The notes: a model not told the origin generated them from the letters alone. A DNA stretch of 64,000 nt from Saprospiraceae bacterium (GCA_020627705.1 JAHDGJ010000006.1:75622-139621), one strand, 5' to 3'; counted from the stretch's first letter, positions 1 to 8,424 are shown. Translations and numbers: made by a program.

Positions 1-60
1 ACTAAAAAGGTAGTATTAATACTAAAAAATTAGTTTAACTACTAAATAGTTAGTACTTGA
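1..60. repeat. Three 20-bp-spaced imperfect palindromes
   Basis: Three consecutive 20-bp units start at 1, 21 and 41. Each begins with a 14-bp core of the form ACTA-N6-TAGT, whose ends are inverted repeats of one another, followed by a 6-bp variable spacer. The cores are ACTAAAAAGGTAGT, ACTAAAAAATTAGT and ACTAAATAGTTAGT. The array touches the window edge, so more units may lie outside. It lies downstream of the minus-strand gene at 127-759, beyond that gene's terminator. The spacing of about two helical turns would suit cooperative protein binding, but the function is unknown. Confidence 0.6.
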
Positions 61-71
61 AGCATAGAAAT

Positions 72-104
72 AAAAAAAGCCCGTTCGGTTAGAACGAGCT
101 TTAT
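72..104 (-). terminator. Rho-independent terminator of the 127-1576 operon
   Basis: Read on the minus strand, AGCTCGTTC pairs with GAACGGGCT (one mismatch) around a short loop and is followed by a run of seven T. It lies about 25 bp past the stop codon of the helix-hairpin-helix gene. Confidence 0.8.
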
Positions 105-126
105 ATAAATAATAAAGGGGATTTAA

Positions 127-759
127 TTAGGCTTTGTAATTTCCATCTTCATCCATAATGCCAAGCTTAATAAATAAGGTGCGGACTTTAGCGGCAGAAC
201 CATCATCACTTTGATACTTGATCAAACCATCCCAATCTCCTTCTGCTGCAAATTTTGCTTGTCTCGGCCAATCACCTGGCTCAATAATTTTATACTTATC
301 TCCGTACTTGTCAAGCATTGATTTGAGTTCGTCTCTAGAGGCAGCAGCCACCTTTGCCCAAGAATTGTACCCGTTGTCTTGAAGTACCTGATTCATTTTT
401 GGTCCAATACCTTCAACAAATTGCAAATTGTCTTCTTTCAATTTGGCCCATGCACCAGTCTTTTCAGAAGTTTTGGGTTCTTCTCTTTTGACTGCTGTTA
501 AGGGAGCAGCGGTTACTGCAGAAGATGCAGCGCTTGCTGAAGCTCGACTTTTGCTTACTCTACATTCGTCTAAATCACGTTTTAGCGCTTTTGATTTTTT
601 TCTGCATTCGTCTAAATCTCTTTGCGCATTCTCATACTTGGATTTCCAAGAGGAAGACCCGAATGAGCTTCCTAAAAGCCATCCTAAAATTGCTGGTAAA
701 AGCCATAGAAGCCACCACCAGTCACAAAAACAAAATAATATGAAACTTAAAACCTTCAT
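127..759 (-). CDS. Membrane-anchored helix-hairpin-helix (nuclease-like) protein
   Basis: This 210-residue protein begins with a Trp-rich hydrophobic segment (about residues 13-30, ending before GSSFGSS) that should anchor it in a membrane. A short coiled coil follows, in which RDLDECR occurs twice with a 14-residue period (47-53 and 61-67). After a low-complexity Ala/Ser/Thr linker (70-95), the C-terminal half carries a helix-hairpin-helix-like motif (FVEGIGPKM, about 114-122) of the type annotated as 'flap-endonuclease-like 5' DNA nuclease' in Bacteroidota. No catalytic acidic cluster is evident, so DNA or protein binding is as likely as cleavage. It starts 16 bp after the OmpA-type gene on the same strand, so the two form an operon. 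The name is an inference from fold resemblance. Confidence 0.6.
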   Translation of the reverse strand: MKVLSFILFCFCDWWWLLWLLPAILGWLLGSSFGSSSWKSKYENAQRDLDECRKKSKALKRDLDECRVSKSRASASAASSAVTAAPLTAVKREEPKTSEKTGAWAKLKEDNLQFVEGIGPKMNQVLQDNGYNSWAKVAAASRDELKSMLDKYGDKYKIIEPGDWPRQAKFAAEGDWDGLIKYQSDDGSAAKVRTLFIKLGIMDEDGNYKA

Positions 760-775
760 GGTTGTATTTTTTTAT

Positions 776-1576
776 TTATTTAATAATTCTTAATTCAGTT
801 CTTCGATTTTGCGCCCTCCCTGCTGGCGTCGCATTATCTGCGATTGGCGAATCAGGCCCTAAGGAACTTGTAGAAATCTGGCTCGAAGGCACTCCTTTAC
901 CCATAAGGTAATTTTTAATCGAATCCGCTCTTCCTTGACCCAATCGTATATTGGCCTCTCTATTTCCGGTAGCGTCCGTATGACCTGTAAGTTGGATCTT
1001 TTCACCAGAGCCTTTTACCCTCACAGCAACGTCATCAAGATATGCTTCGATTTCGGCGTCAGCCAATTTATCTGTTGAATTGCTTGGAAAGTAAATCAGC
1101 GTGCGATCACCGACTTCCTTAATTTTTGTAGAGTTTCTCAAAGTTCTAAATCGAATCATGTTATACATTTCTTCTTGTCTACAAGATTCTTCTTTTGATT
1201 GAGAAATCACTCTGACTTTGTCATCACCGAGTTGAAATTGTGAACGAACAGACATCGCTCTTGCTCCTCCTAGATCAACCCCATCAACAGGATTTTCATC
1301 CAAAAAGGAGTAGCCCATGATTTCTAGAATTTGATTGTCTTTTAAAGAACTCTGTAAGGAGTCTCTAAACGCTGCCCATTTAGCTTCGTATTTTGGAGTG
1401 GTATCAGAACACTTGAATCCAATCGGACTCAATTTTTTCATTGGTAGAGCTGCCACTGGCGCAACTTTTTCTTCAATCGTCGCAGAATCATCTACAGTGC
1501 AAGCGCAATGATTGTTTGCTAAATACCAAAACAAAAGACCTGTAAGAAGCAATAGTATTGCATACAATAGTCTCAT
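776..1576 (-). CDS. OmpA-family peptidoglycan-binding protein
   Basis: The 266-residue protein has an N-terminal hydrophobic segment (about 2-20, ending in WYLANNHCAC) that could be a signal-anchor or a lipoprotein-like signal. The C-terminal 100 residues are an OmpA-type peptidoglycan-binding domain: LTGHTDATGN, followed by the R-A-x-S-I-K-N-Y-L helix and a terminal NRRTEL. The middle region (about 50-150) looks like a second, degenerate OmpA-like fold (ILEIMGYS, then GGARAMSVRSQF). The likely role is to tie the envelope to the cell wall. It is first in a two-gene operon with the helix-hairpin-helix protein, so both may act in one envelope complex. Family assignment is firm; the partner role is inferred. 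Confidence 0.8.
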   Translation of the reverse strand: MRLLYAILLLLTGLLFWYLANNHCACTVDDSATIEEKVAPVAALPMKKLSPIGFKCSDTTPKYEAKWAAFRDSLQSSLKDNQILEIMGYSFLDENPVDGVDLGGARAMSVRSQFQLGDDKVRVISQSKEESCRQEEMYNMIRFRTLRNSTKIKEVGDRTLIYFPSNSTDKLADAEIEAYLDDVAVRVKGSGEKIQLTGHTDATGNREANIRLGQGRADSIKNYLMGKGVPSSQISTSSLGPDSPIADNATPAGRAQNRRTELRIIK

Positions 1577-1781
1577 TGAAATTTGTTGGTTTAGTTATAA
1601 AATATGGTTTCATAAAACAGTTGGAAGTGCATTCTGTACTTTAGACTGAAATTGAGCGTTTGGGATACATTAAATTTTTATTAGTATAGTTTAACTTATC
1701 CTTAGCAAACCTTTCGAGGGCCAATACGTAATTTGCAAATTCAAGGTTGAATTGGTTATTTAATATTCTAAAATCTTAGTA

Positions 1782-3053
1782 ATGCGATCATTAAAATGTC
1801 TTAAGCTATTTGCTTTAATATTATTGTCAACTGCGACTTACAGTCAAGGACAAGAATATAATATTGCAGATTATTTATATCCTGATGTAAGCCGCAGAAC
1901 ATTGACGGTAAATCCAAGTCTGTCTTTTTTTGATCAATCAGGTGATAACGGAAACTTAAGTGCTTTTGATGGATCAACTATAGTACAAGGAAGTTATAGA
2001 AGCAACACTCGTGCACTTCAACAAGAGCATTTTTATAGTTCAAATCTTGGTTTTGATTTTGATAAAAATGATAATGACTTGAATAATGTTTTTCTAAACT
2101 TTGGAGTTAATGCTGCTGGTTTTAATAGATACTACAAAGAGGAAAAGAAGTTTTTTGAAATGGAAGCTTCGGGAAATTATAATTTTAATAGCTCAAAATT
2201 AGAGACGTTTAGTGCCAACAAAACGTCACGATTTTTTGTTGGTATTAATCCACAAATCGGATGGGGAAGAGTAGAAAACGTGACAGATGCATGGCATGCT
2301 CTGCGTATTCTAGAAGAGCTAAAGCGGGCAGGATATATACGACGCGATTTAAATAATGATGAGATAACTTCATTGGCTAACGAGATTAGCAGATTAAAAA
2401 ATTACCGTCATAGAGATTGGCGTATAGAAAACATTTATGAGTTTGAATCCCTTTCTACATATTTGATAGAAAACAATATATGTTCCAAGGATGATTATGG
2501 TATGTTTTCAATTTTGAGAGATGCCTATGTTTTTGAAGGATTTCGATACCGAGGGTCAGGTTCAATTTTTTCTATTGGTGCAAAAGGTGAATTTGGTTCA
2601 AATAGTTTTAACGGTTTGGACAATAGTGATCTGAGATATAACTATGGTGCAACATTGAGCTATGAAAAATTCACCCCACTATCCAAAGACTTCCAATTCA
2701 CACAGGAGTACGAATTAGAATTCGGAAGGAACCATTTCAAGCCAAGACAAGTTAATGAATGGTCTCAGAGTTGGTTTGCATCCTTGTCCACTAGTTTAAA
2801 CTTGGGCTATTATTTAAGTGCAAGAACGTTTTTTGAGGCTGGACCAAGATTGCGCTATTTTAGTCAATTTGATCCTGATTCTGGTTTTCTTGCCGTTAAT
2901 TTATTTGCTAGAGGCTTGTATTATGTATCTCCTCGGTTGCGTTATGAGATGACTGCTAATTTTAATTTGTCCCGAAGTGACAGCGAATTTTTTGACCCCA
3001 TTGTTAATAGTAATACATCAATACAATTTGGCTTAAGTTATTTTGTCTTTTGA
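1782..3053 (+). CDS. Secreted outer-membrane beta-barrel-like protein
   Basis: The 423-residue protein has a clear signal peptide (MRSLKCLKLFALILLSTATYS, cleavage near SQG-QE). The rest is dominated by alternating hydrophobic/polar strands rich in Phe, Tyr and Asn, as in Bacteroidota outer-membrane barrels. It ends in Phe (YFVF), the usual last residue for barrel insertion. A charged, probably helical insertion (about 165-255) interrupts the strands and could be a periplasmic or surface domain. It is divergent from the OmpA gene and stands alone before typA. No specific family is recognised, so the function is unknown. Confidence 0.6.
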   Translation: MRSLKCLKLFALILLSTATYSQGQEYNIADYLYPDVSRRTLTVNPSLSFFDQSGDNGNLSAFDGSTIVQGSYRSNTRALQQEHFYSSNLGFDFDKNDNDLNNVFLNFGVNAAGFNRYYKEEKKFFEMEASGNYNFNSSKLETFSANKTSRFFVGINPQIGWGRVENVTDAWHALRILEELKRAGYIRRDLNNDEITSLANEISRLKNYRHRDWRIENIYEFESLSTYLIENNICSKDDYGMFSILRDAYVFEGFRYRGSGSIFSIGAKGEFGSNSFNGLDNSDLRYNYGATLSYEKFTPLSKDFQFTQEYELEFGRNHFKPRQVNEWSQSWFASLSTSLNLGYYLSARTFFEAGPRLRYFSQFDPDSGFLAVNLFARGLYYVSPRLRYEMTANFNLSRSDSEFFDPIVNSNTSIQFGLSYFVF

Positions 3054-3118
3054 CATAGTCAAGGGTGATTTTTGCTCTTGTCTTGATTCTTTTGTACACA
3101 TACCACTTTTTATTTATG

Positions 3119-3126
3119 CATCTTTG
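3119..3126 (+). promoter_or_regulatory. Probable -7 box of typA
   Basis: CATCTTTG differs by one base from the Bacteroidota -7 consensus TAnnTTTG and lies 21 bp before the typA start. A TTTG that could serve as the -33 element is at 3091-3094, a little further upstream than the usual spacing. Confidence 0.4.
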
Positions 3127-3146
3127 CGGCTTTTTAAAATTAAGAG

Positions 3147-4910
3147 ATGCAGTCCATCAGAAATATTGCGATAATCGCACACGTAGACCATGGTAAGACA
3201 ACTTTGGTAGACAAGATTATTCACGAATGTAATGTCTTAGATCCTCGAGAGGACAAGGGCGAATTAATACTCGACAACAATGAGTTGGAGAGAGAACGTG
3301 GTATTACCATTACATCAAAGAATGTTGCTGCATTGTATGATGGAGTAAAGATTAATATTATAGACACCCCGGGTCACGCAGACTTTGGAGGTGAAGTAGA
3401 GCGGGTGTTAAAAATGGCAGATGGGGTTTTGTTGTTGGTGGATGCCTTTGAAGGGCCTATGCCTCAAACTCGATTTGTATTGAGTAAGTCCATTGAGCTT
3501 GGCTTAAAGCCAATCGTTGTCGTAAATAAAGTAGATAAAGAAAACTGTACTCCAGAGGATGTACAAGGCGATGTCTTCGATTTGATGTTTAATTTGGGAG
3601 CGACAGAAGATCAAATGGATTTCGTAACTATTTTCGGTTCGAGCAAGTTTGGATGGATGAGTTTTGACTACAAAGAACGTACTGAGAATATTCAACCTTT
3701 GTTGAGAGCAGTTATTGATAATATACCTGAGGCTCCATATAATCCAGGGCTTCCGCAAATGCAAATTACATCATTAGACTATTCTAAATTCACAGGACGT
3801 ATTGCTATTGGCCGGATATTTAAAGGTGATCTGGAATCAGGAAAAGATTACAGTTTAACTAAGCGGGATGGTCAAATCAAAAAAGTTCGAATTAAGGAGT
3901 TGTTTGTTTTTGAAGGTTTAGGTAAGAAAAAAGTTGACAAAGCGCGCAGTGGAGATATTTGTGCCTTGGTAGGAGTAGAAGGTTTTGATATCGGAGATAC
4001 AATCTCAGACTTAGAAAATCCGGAGGCACTTCCTCACATTAAGGTTGATCAGCCGACTATGAGTATGCTCTTTACAATTAACAATTCTCCTTTTTTTGGG
4101 AAAGAAGGAAAGTTTGTAACCTCGAGACACCTGCGCGAAAGACTATATAAAGAGACTGAGAAAAATTTGGCACTCAAAATTGTAGATGGCGAAACCGAAG
4201 ATAAATTCAATGTATACGGAAGAGGCGTACTTCACTTGTCGGTATTGATTGAGACGATGAGAAGAGAAGGATACGAATTACAAGTTGGAAAACCAGAAGT
4301 GATTTTTAAGGAGATTGATGGGGTAAAGAGTGAACCAATGGAATCCTTAGTTGTAGATGTCCCGGAAGAATTTTCGGGTAAGGTTATAGAAATGGTTACC
4401 CAGCGTAAGGGTATGTTAAAGGTCATGGAACCAAAAGGAGATGTCCAGCATTTAGAGTTTGAAATCCCATCAAGAGGATTAATTGGTTTAAGAAACAATA
4501 TGCTTACTGCGACATCTGGTCAAGCAATAATGACACATCGTTTCGAAAAGTATGTTCCACATGTTGGAGAGATACCGGGGAGAAATAAAGGAAGTATGGT
4601 ATCCGGTATGCAGGGTCAAGCCTTAGCTTTTGCCTTAGCAAGACTTCAAGAACGTGGTAAATTTTTCGTTGAGCCTGGTGATCAGGTATACAAAGGCCAA
4701 GTGATAGGAGAAAATACCAGAGATAATGATTTGGAAGTCAATGTTATCAAAGGAAAAAAATTGACCAACATGCGTGCGTCAGGAAGTGATGATGGCATAA
4801 AGCTCGCTCCAAAAACGGTGTTTTCTTTAGAAGAAGCCATGGAGTATATCAGAGAAGATGAGTATTTGGAGGTTACTCCAGAGAGTCTTCGTATGCGGAA
4901 GATTGGTTAA
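3147..4910 (+). CDS. typA: Translational GTPase TypA/BipA
   Basis: This 587-residue GTPase shows all the translational-GTPase G motifs: AHVDHGKT (11-18), RGITIT (51-56), DTPGH (73-77) and NKVD (127-130). It then has the EF-G-like domain II, the domain III/V region and the TypA-specific C-terminal domain (GRNKGSM and the following 'GQALAFAL' segment). TypA binds the ribosome in the cytoplasm and supports assembly and growth under stress or cold. The length is normal for the family. The ATG at 3147 places the P-loop at the expected distance from the N-terminus. It is monocistronic, followed by the hairpin-rich element and then convergent htpG. Confidence 0.95.
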   Translation: MQSIRNIAIIAHVDHGKTTLVDKIIHECNVLDPREDKGELILDNNELERERGITITSKNVAALYDGVKINIIDTPGHADFGGEVERVLKMADGVLLLVDAFEGPMPQTRFVLSKSIELGLKPIVVVNKVDKENCTPEDVQGDVFDLMFNLGATEDQMDFVTIFGSSKFGWMSFDYKERTENIQPLLRAVIDNIPEAPYNPGLPQMQITSLDYSKFTGRIAIGRIFKGDLESGKDYSLTKRDGQIKKVRIKELFVFEGLGKKKVDKARSGDICALVGVEGFDIGDTISDLENPEALPHIKVDQPTMSMLFTINNSPFFGKEGKFVTSRHLRERLYKETEKNLALKIVDGETEDKFNVYGRGVLHLSVLIETMRREGYELQVGKPEVIFKEIDGVKSEPMESLVVDVPEEFSGKVIEMVTQRKGMLKVMEPKGDVQHLEFEIPSRGLIGLRNNMLTATSGQAIMTHRFEKYVPHVGEIPGRNKGSMVSGMQGQALAFALARLQERGKFFVEPGDQVYKGQVIGENTRDNDLEVNVIKGKKLTNMRASGSDDGIKLAPKTVFSLEEAMEYIREDEYLEVTPESLRMRKIG

Positions 4911-4922
4911 TCGAATTTTTCT

Positions 4923-5248
4923 CATTCTGGCACTTTCCCATTGCGGCAAAGTGCCCAAAGCGCTAGACTTTTTGAAGGATATTTCTCTGTCGAGAAACAT
5001 TCGCTTGCCGAAAATTTGCTGTTCTCCGCTACACGCGGAGGCACAATTTTCTACCGCTCATTATATCTTACCAACAAGTCATAAAATTAGATCATATTTG
5101 GCTAGAAGCAAAAGATAATGAGCGCACTTCGGAATAGCTTTCGCCAAAGGCGAAAAAAGCTTGAAGAAGTTTAGCGAATGTTTCCTGCAAGGAAATCTTA
5201 TTTTTCTAGCCTAGACTTTTTGCTTCGTTTTGGGGCAATGCCAAAATG
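4923..5248. mobile_element. 326-bp mirrored hairpin element (MITE-like), between typA and htpG
   Basis: The 367-bp gap between typA and htpG holds one large imperfect palindrome and no convincing gene. The ends are inverted copies: CATTCTGGCA (4923-4932) and TGCCAAAATG (5239-5248). Inside are GAAACATTCGC (4994-5004) against GCGAATGTTTC (5174-5184), and CGCTCATTAT (5055-5064) against ATAATGAGCG (5115-5124). Local hairpins sit at matching places in each arm: TTTCTC-tgtc-GAGAAA (4982-4997) and CTCCGC-tacac-GCGGAG (5024-5040) on the left; TTCGCC-aaa-GGCGAA (5140-5154) and TTTCC-tgcaa-GGAAA (5181-5195) on the right. CTAGACTTTTTG occurs twice as a direct repeat (4963 and 5211). Terminal inverted repeats without a transposase suggest a MITE-type element; it may also act as a two-way terminator. 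Confidence 0.55.
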
Positions 5249-5277
5249 AAGGGTTTCATCAATGGAAAAGAAGAATG

Positions 5278-7146
5278 TCACCGCATAAACTCTATACTCT
5301 TCTTCACAAACTCGGAGAGTTCTTCCCCTTTCAACATATCTTGATTGAGCAAAGCCAATTTGTGAAGATAGTTGGCAAATGAAGCTTTCTTCTCACCTCT
5401 CATTTTCAGCAATTTCTCTGCGATCAAGGGATGATTTGAGTTAACCACCACATTGTGATATTCTGGCATATCTCCTCCCATATTCATGCCTTGCATTTGC
5501 TGCATCTCTTTCATTCGGCGCATAAATTCTGGCTTGGTAATCATAACAGGATGATCATCTGGAGAGAGCGCTTTAAGTTCTATCGTTCCTCCTTTTAGTT
5601 CGCCTAAAGACTCTGTGAAAAGTGACTTTACTTTTTCTTGGTCCTTGTCTGACAAAACCGAATCCATTTTCTCGTCCTTCTGGACCAGATTGTCTGCGGT
5701 ATCACTGTCCACACGTACAAAAGTGAGGTCACCCATTTTTTGCTCCAGCTGTTGCATGAAGTGATTGTCAATTACCTTGTCTACCTCAAGGACATCATAC
5801 CCTCTTGATTTGGCTGACTCGATGTAACTGAAATGCCTTTCTTTGTCATTGGTATAAAGGACAACCAGTTTGTCGTTTTTATCCGTTTGGTTGGCTTTGA
5901 TTTTTTCTTTGTATTCCTCGATGGTATAAAACTCTTCGTCAAGGTTTTTGAGCAAAGCAAACTTCAAACCTTTGTCGTAAAACTTTTCTTCCGAAAGCAT
6001 CCCGTATTTGGCAAACACTCCAATTTCTCCCCACTTTTCTTCAAAGTTCTTTCTGTCTTTCTTAAAAAGTTTGGCCAGTTTTTCTGCTACCTTTTTGGTA
6101 ATATACGCAGTGATCTTTTTGACATTAGCATCTGACTGCAAATACGACCTCGAAACGTTTAAGGGAATATCTGGCGAATCAATAACACCGTGCAATAGAG
6201 TCAAAAATTCGGGAACAATATTGCTCACATCATCTGTAACGTACACTTGATTAGAATACAATTGGATTTTGTTTTTCTGAACCTCCATAGAATTGTTGAG
6301 TTTCGGGAAATACAAAATACCTGTTAAATCAAAGGGAAAATCTATATCCAAGTGAATCCAAAACAAAGGGGGAGTACTATATGGATAAAGCTCATTATAA
6401 AACGCTTTATAGTCTTCGTCCTTTAATTTGTTTGCCTTCTTTTTCCAAGCAGGAGTCGGGTTATTGATGATGTTATCCACTTGGGTTTCGACCGCTTTGC
6501 GATCCTCTCCTTCACCTTCGTAATTGGTTTCGGTCTTAGTACCGAATCTAATTTCGACAGGTAAAAATTTGCAATATTTATCTAGTAGAGTTTGAATTCT
6601 CGCTTGCTCCAAAAACTCCACAGAATCTTCAGCAATATGCAATACGATATCCGTTCCTCTTTCAGACTTTTTGGTAGCTTCTAAAGTAAATGATGGGTTG
6701 CCATCGCAACTCCATTTTTGCGCTTTCCCAGATTTCTTGTACGAACGAGTCAAGACGTCGACATGCTCCGCAACCATAAAAGCCGAATAGAAGCCCAATC
6801 CAAAATGCCCAATGATGTTAGCATCATCTTTATATTTTTTGACAAAATCTTCCGCTGAAGAGAAGGCTACTTGATTTAAATATTTTTTGACCTCTGCTTC
6901 GGTCATGCCTATACCTCGATCTCGAATCGTCAAGGTTTTATTTTCTTTGTCTAGTATTATATCTATAGTTAAATCTCCAAGTTCTCCTTTGAATTCACCT
7001 TTAGATGCAAGCGTTTTGAGTTTTGAAGTGGCATCTACTGCATTTGAGATCAACTCTCTTAAAAAGATTTCGTGATCTGAGTACAAGAATTTTTTGATGA
7101 TCGGAAAGATGTTTTCCGTTTGTACTGATATGTTTCCTTTTTGCAT
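5278..7146 (-). CDS. htpG: Chaperone HtpG (Hsp90)
   Basis: This 622-residue Hsp90 starts with the GHKL ATPase domain: the ELISNAVDA helix (31-39, catalytic Glu31 and Mg-binding Asn35), DRGIGMT (76-82) and the GHFGLGFYSAFMV lid segment (113-125). The middle domain contains NVSRSYLQ with the ATP-contacting Arg, and the C-terminal dimerisation domain follows. HtpG folds and holds client proteins in the cytoplasm. The MQKGNISVQTE N-terminus matches the family, so the start is secure. A TGACA-TTT-TGTCA palindrome 54-66 bp upstream of the start codon is a likely stress-control site. It is convergent with typA and monocistronic. Confidence 0.96.
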   Translation of the reverse strand: MQKGNISVQTENIFPIIKKFLYSDHEIFLRELISNAVDATSKLKTLASKGEFKGELGDLTIDIILDKENKTLTIRDRGIGMTEAEVKKYLNQVAFSSAEDFVKKYKDDANIIGHFGLGFYSAFMVAEHVDVLTRSYKKSGKAQKWSCDGNPSFTLEATKKSERGTDIVLHIAEDSVEFLEQARIQTLLDKYCKFLPVEIRFGTKTETNYEGEGEDRKAVETQVDNIINNPTPAWKKKANKLKDEDYKAFYNELYPYSTPPLFWIHLDIDFPFDLTGILYFPKLNNSMEVQKNKIQLYSNQVYVTDDVSNIVPEFLTLLHGVIDSPDIPLNVSRSYLQSDANVKKITAYITKKVAEKLAKLFKKDRKNFEEKWGEIGVFAKYGMLSEEKFYDKGLKFALLKNLDEEFYTIEEYKEKIKANQTDKNDKLVVLYTNDKERHFSYIESAKSRGYDVLEVDKVIDNHFMQQLEQKMGDLTFVRVDSDTADNLVQKDEKMDSVLSDKDQEKVKSLFTESLGELKGGTIELKALSPDDHPVMITKPEFMRRMKEMQQMQGMNMGGDMPEYHNVVVNSNHPLIAEKLLKMRGEKKASFANYLHKLALLNQDMLKGEELSEFVKKSIEFMR

Positions 7147-7187
7147 GTACGTTTTATTATACCTTGATTATATCAAAGTATGTACCA

Positions 7188-7212
7188 TGCCAAAATGGGT
7201 GACATTTTGTCA
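7188..7212 (-). promoter_or_regulatory. Palindromic candidate operator upstream of htpG
   Basis: TGACA-TTT-TGTCA (7200-7212) is a perfect 13-bp inverted repeat, and a related half-site TGCCA lies at 7188-7192. They are 42-66 bp upstream of the htpG start codon, where a heat-shock regulator or specialised promoter would be expected. No CIRCE sequence was seen. Confidence 0.4.
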
Positions 7213-7264
7213 ATTTAGAACGCGAAATTTTAATGACTTTTTGATGCTTTGTTCTCTTCGTAGT

Positions 7265-7315
7265 ATAAAAAAGCAACTTGGCACCATCCAACTATTTGGG
7301 ATTCAGCCAAGTTGC
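7265..7315 (-). terminator. Terminator after the methyltransferase gene
   Basis: A perfect 10-bp stem (GCAACTTGGC at 7273-7282 with GCCAAGTTGC at 7306-7315) has a long loop. Read on the minus strand it is followed by six T, just past the stop of the 7326-7952 gene. Confidence 0.75.
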
Positions 7316-7325
7316 ATCGGATATT

Positions 7326-7952
7326 TTAGTTCTTTATGCTGATCAAAACAACTTTAGAGTTGTGCAAGTAATCAAATTTGTACCTATTGTCTAAACTGAC
7401 AACTTGAAGAAAATTCCTACATTCTGACATATCCGCATTGTCCACATATATGATTGTCTCCGCATGAAAATTGGGCTCCATCATTTTGAACAGTGGTAGG
7501 TAAAGGTCCTTCCATCCGTCCAAAAGCAACAAATCGATCGGATCTTTGTGTCCTTTAAGTGTTTCTAAAGCGTCTCCAACTCGAAGTTCGATACGGTCAT
7601 CTACACCGGCATTCTTAAAATTTTCTAAAGCTTTTTTTGCTTTGGATTCCACTAGTTCTGTAGTTATAATACTGCCATTGGTTTCTAATGCCCCTTGAGC
7701 CAAATAAAGGGTAGAAATGCCAAAGGAGGTGCCAAATTCTACGATATTTTTAATCTGATGTTTTCGAATTAATTCGATAAGTTCTATTCCTTGTTCTCTC
7801 GAAATAGAGAGATATACATTTTCGAAATCATGAGGTTGTAATGGTTGGAAAATGCTTTTGGCTGCGCCTTTTATAATTCGGAAATAATCCTTTTTGCTGT
7901 CTAGGAATAATTCGTTAATAGTTTGTTCTACTCGAATTTTTTGCAAATGCAT
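7326..7952 (-). CDS. SAM-dependent O-methyltransferase-like protein
   Basis: This 208-residue protein has a class I methyltransferase core. The glycine-rich SAM-binding motif VEFGTSFGIS is at 71-80. An acidic strand end follows (TTELVESK, about 98-105), then a VGDALE segment (about 125-130) and the LLLLDGWK metal/substrate-side motif (141-148). This order resembles the catechol/caffeoyl-CoA O-methyltransferase group (Methyltransf_24), in which the Asp of LLLD helps bind a divalent metal. No signal peptide is present, so it is cytoplasmic. It stands between two terminators and is probably monocistronic. The substrate cannot be deduced. Confidence 0.75.
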   Translation of the reverse strand: MHLQKIRVEQTINELFLDSKKDYFRIIKGAAKSIFQPLQPHDFENVYLSISREQGIELIELIRKHQIKNIVEFGTSFGISTLYLAQGALETNGSIITTELVESKAKKALENFKNAGVDDRIELRVGDALETLKGHKDPIDLLLLDGWKDLYLPLFKMMEPNFHAETIIYVDNADMSECRNFLQVVSLDNRYKFDYLHNSKVVLISIKN

Positions 7953-7967
7953 ATGGTTGTCTTTGAT

Positions 7968-7996
7968 AAAGAAGGCGAATTAGCTTCGCCTTCTTT
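7968..7996 (-). terminator. Strong hairpin terminator after the 8032-8424 gene
   Basis: AAAGAAGGCGAA (7968-7979) pairs perfectly with TTCGCCTTCTTT (7985-7996) around a 5-nt loop. The stem is nearly symmetrical, and its T-rich end in the minus direction ends the operon containing the small membrane protein. Confidence 0.75.
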
Positions 7997-8031
7997 GTTG
8001 TTATGTAATGATCAAAGCCACGCAATGAATT

Positions 8032-8424
8032 TTAGTGGGCTTTGATTTTAATAAACGCAAATACCTCTATCAAAAACATTACTCCAGCCATAATGGCAAC
8101 AGCACTATTTCCAGCAATCAAATTATTTACTAGATCAAGTCCATCACTTACTATGCGAAGCAATAAAATTATTTTAATCATGGATGCATTTTTTTGCAGT
8201 AAGCCAAAAAAGGTTACTACTGCTGTAGCCATATTTCGTGAAACAAATAATCCCAAAGGTCCGGCCAGAGAAAGTGCACCAGCTGCTGGCAGCGCTTCCC
8301 ATGTTCCTAACAAAGCATCTGGTTTAAAATATCCAGACAAACTTGCTCCAAGGGTTATAATAAATGTTATCCACAAATAAATGGTAATCCACTTTGGTAT
8401 TGCGTTGTTGGTTTCATTGGTCAT
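8032..8424 (-). CDS. Small four-helix membrane protein
   Basis: This 130-residue protein is mostly hydrophobic, with four likely transmembrane segments: about 11-30 (WITIYLWITFIITLGASLSG), 45-70, 82-95 and 105-126. The segment SRNMATAVV in the middle recalls the DUF4345/DUF4267 group of small membrane proteins, but this match is by eye only. The gene begins 37 bp after the lipoprotein gene at 8462-9922 and is probably the last gene of that operon. Function unknown. Confidence 0.55.
   Translation of the reverse strand: MTNETNNAIPKWITIYLWITFIITLGASLSGYFKPDALLGTWEALPAAGALSLAGPLGLFVSRNMATAVVTFFGLLQKNASMIKIILLLRIVSDGLDLVNNLIAGNSAVAIMAGVMFLIEVFAFIKIKAH

Noticed and set aside
1-60. Short repeats considered as a CRISPR fragment.
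   Set aside because: The 20-bp period leaves only 6-bp spacers, far too short for CRISPR.
428-793. Plus-strand frame of 121 residues opposite the helix-hairpin-helix gene.
   Set aside because: It is antisense to a gene with clear domains, with no signal, no homology features and a low-complexity composition.
3504-3764. Minus-strand frame inside typA.
   Set aside because: Antisense shadow of a conserved GTPase domain with no independent support.
4858-5118. Plus-strand 86-residue frame across the typA end and the hairpin element.
   Set aside because: It starts inside typA in another frame and runs through palindromic DNA; no recognisable protein features.
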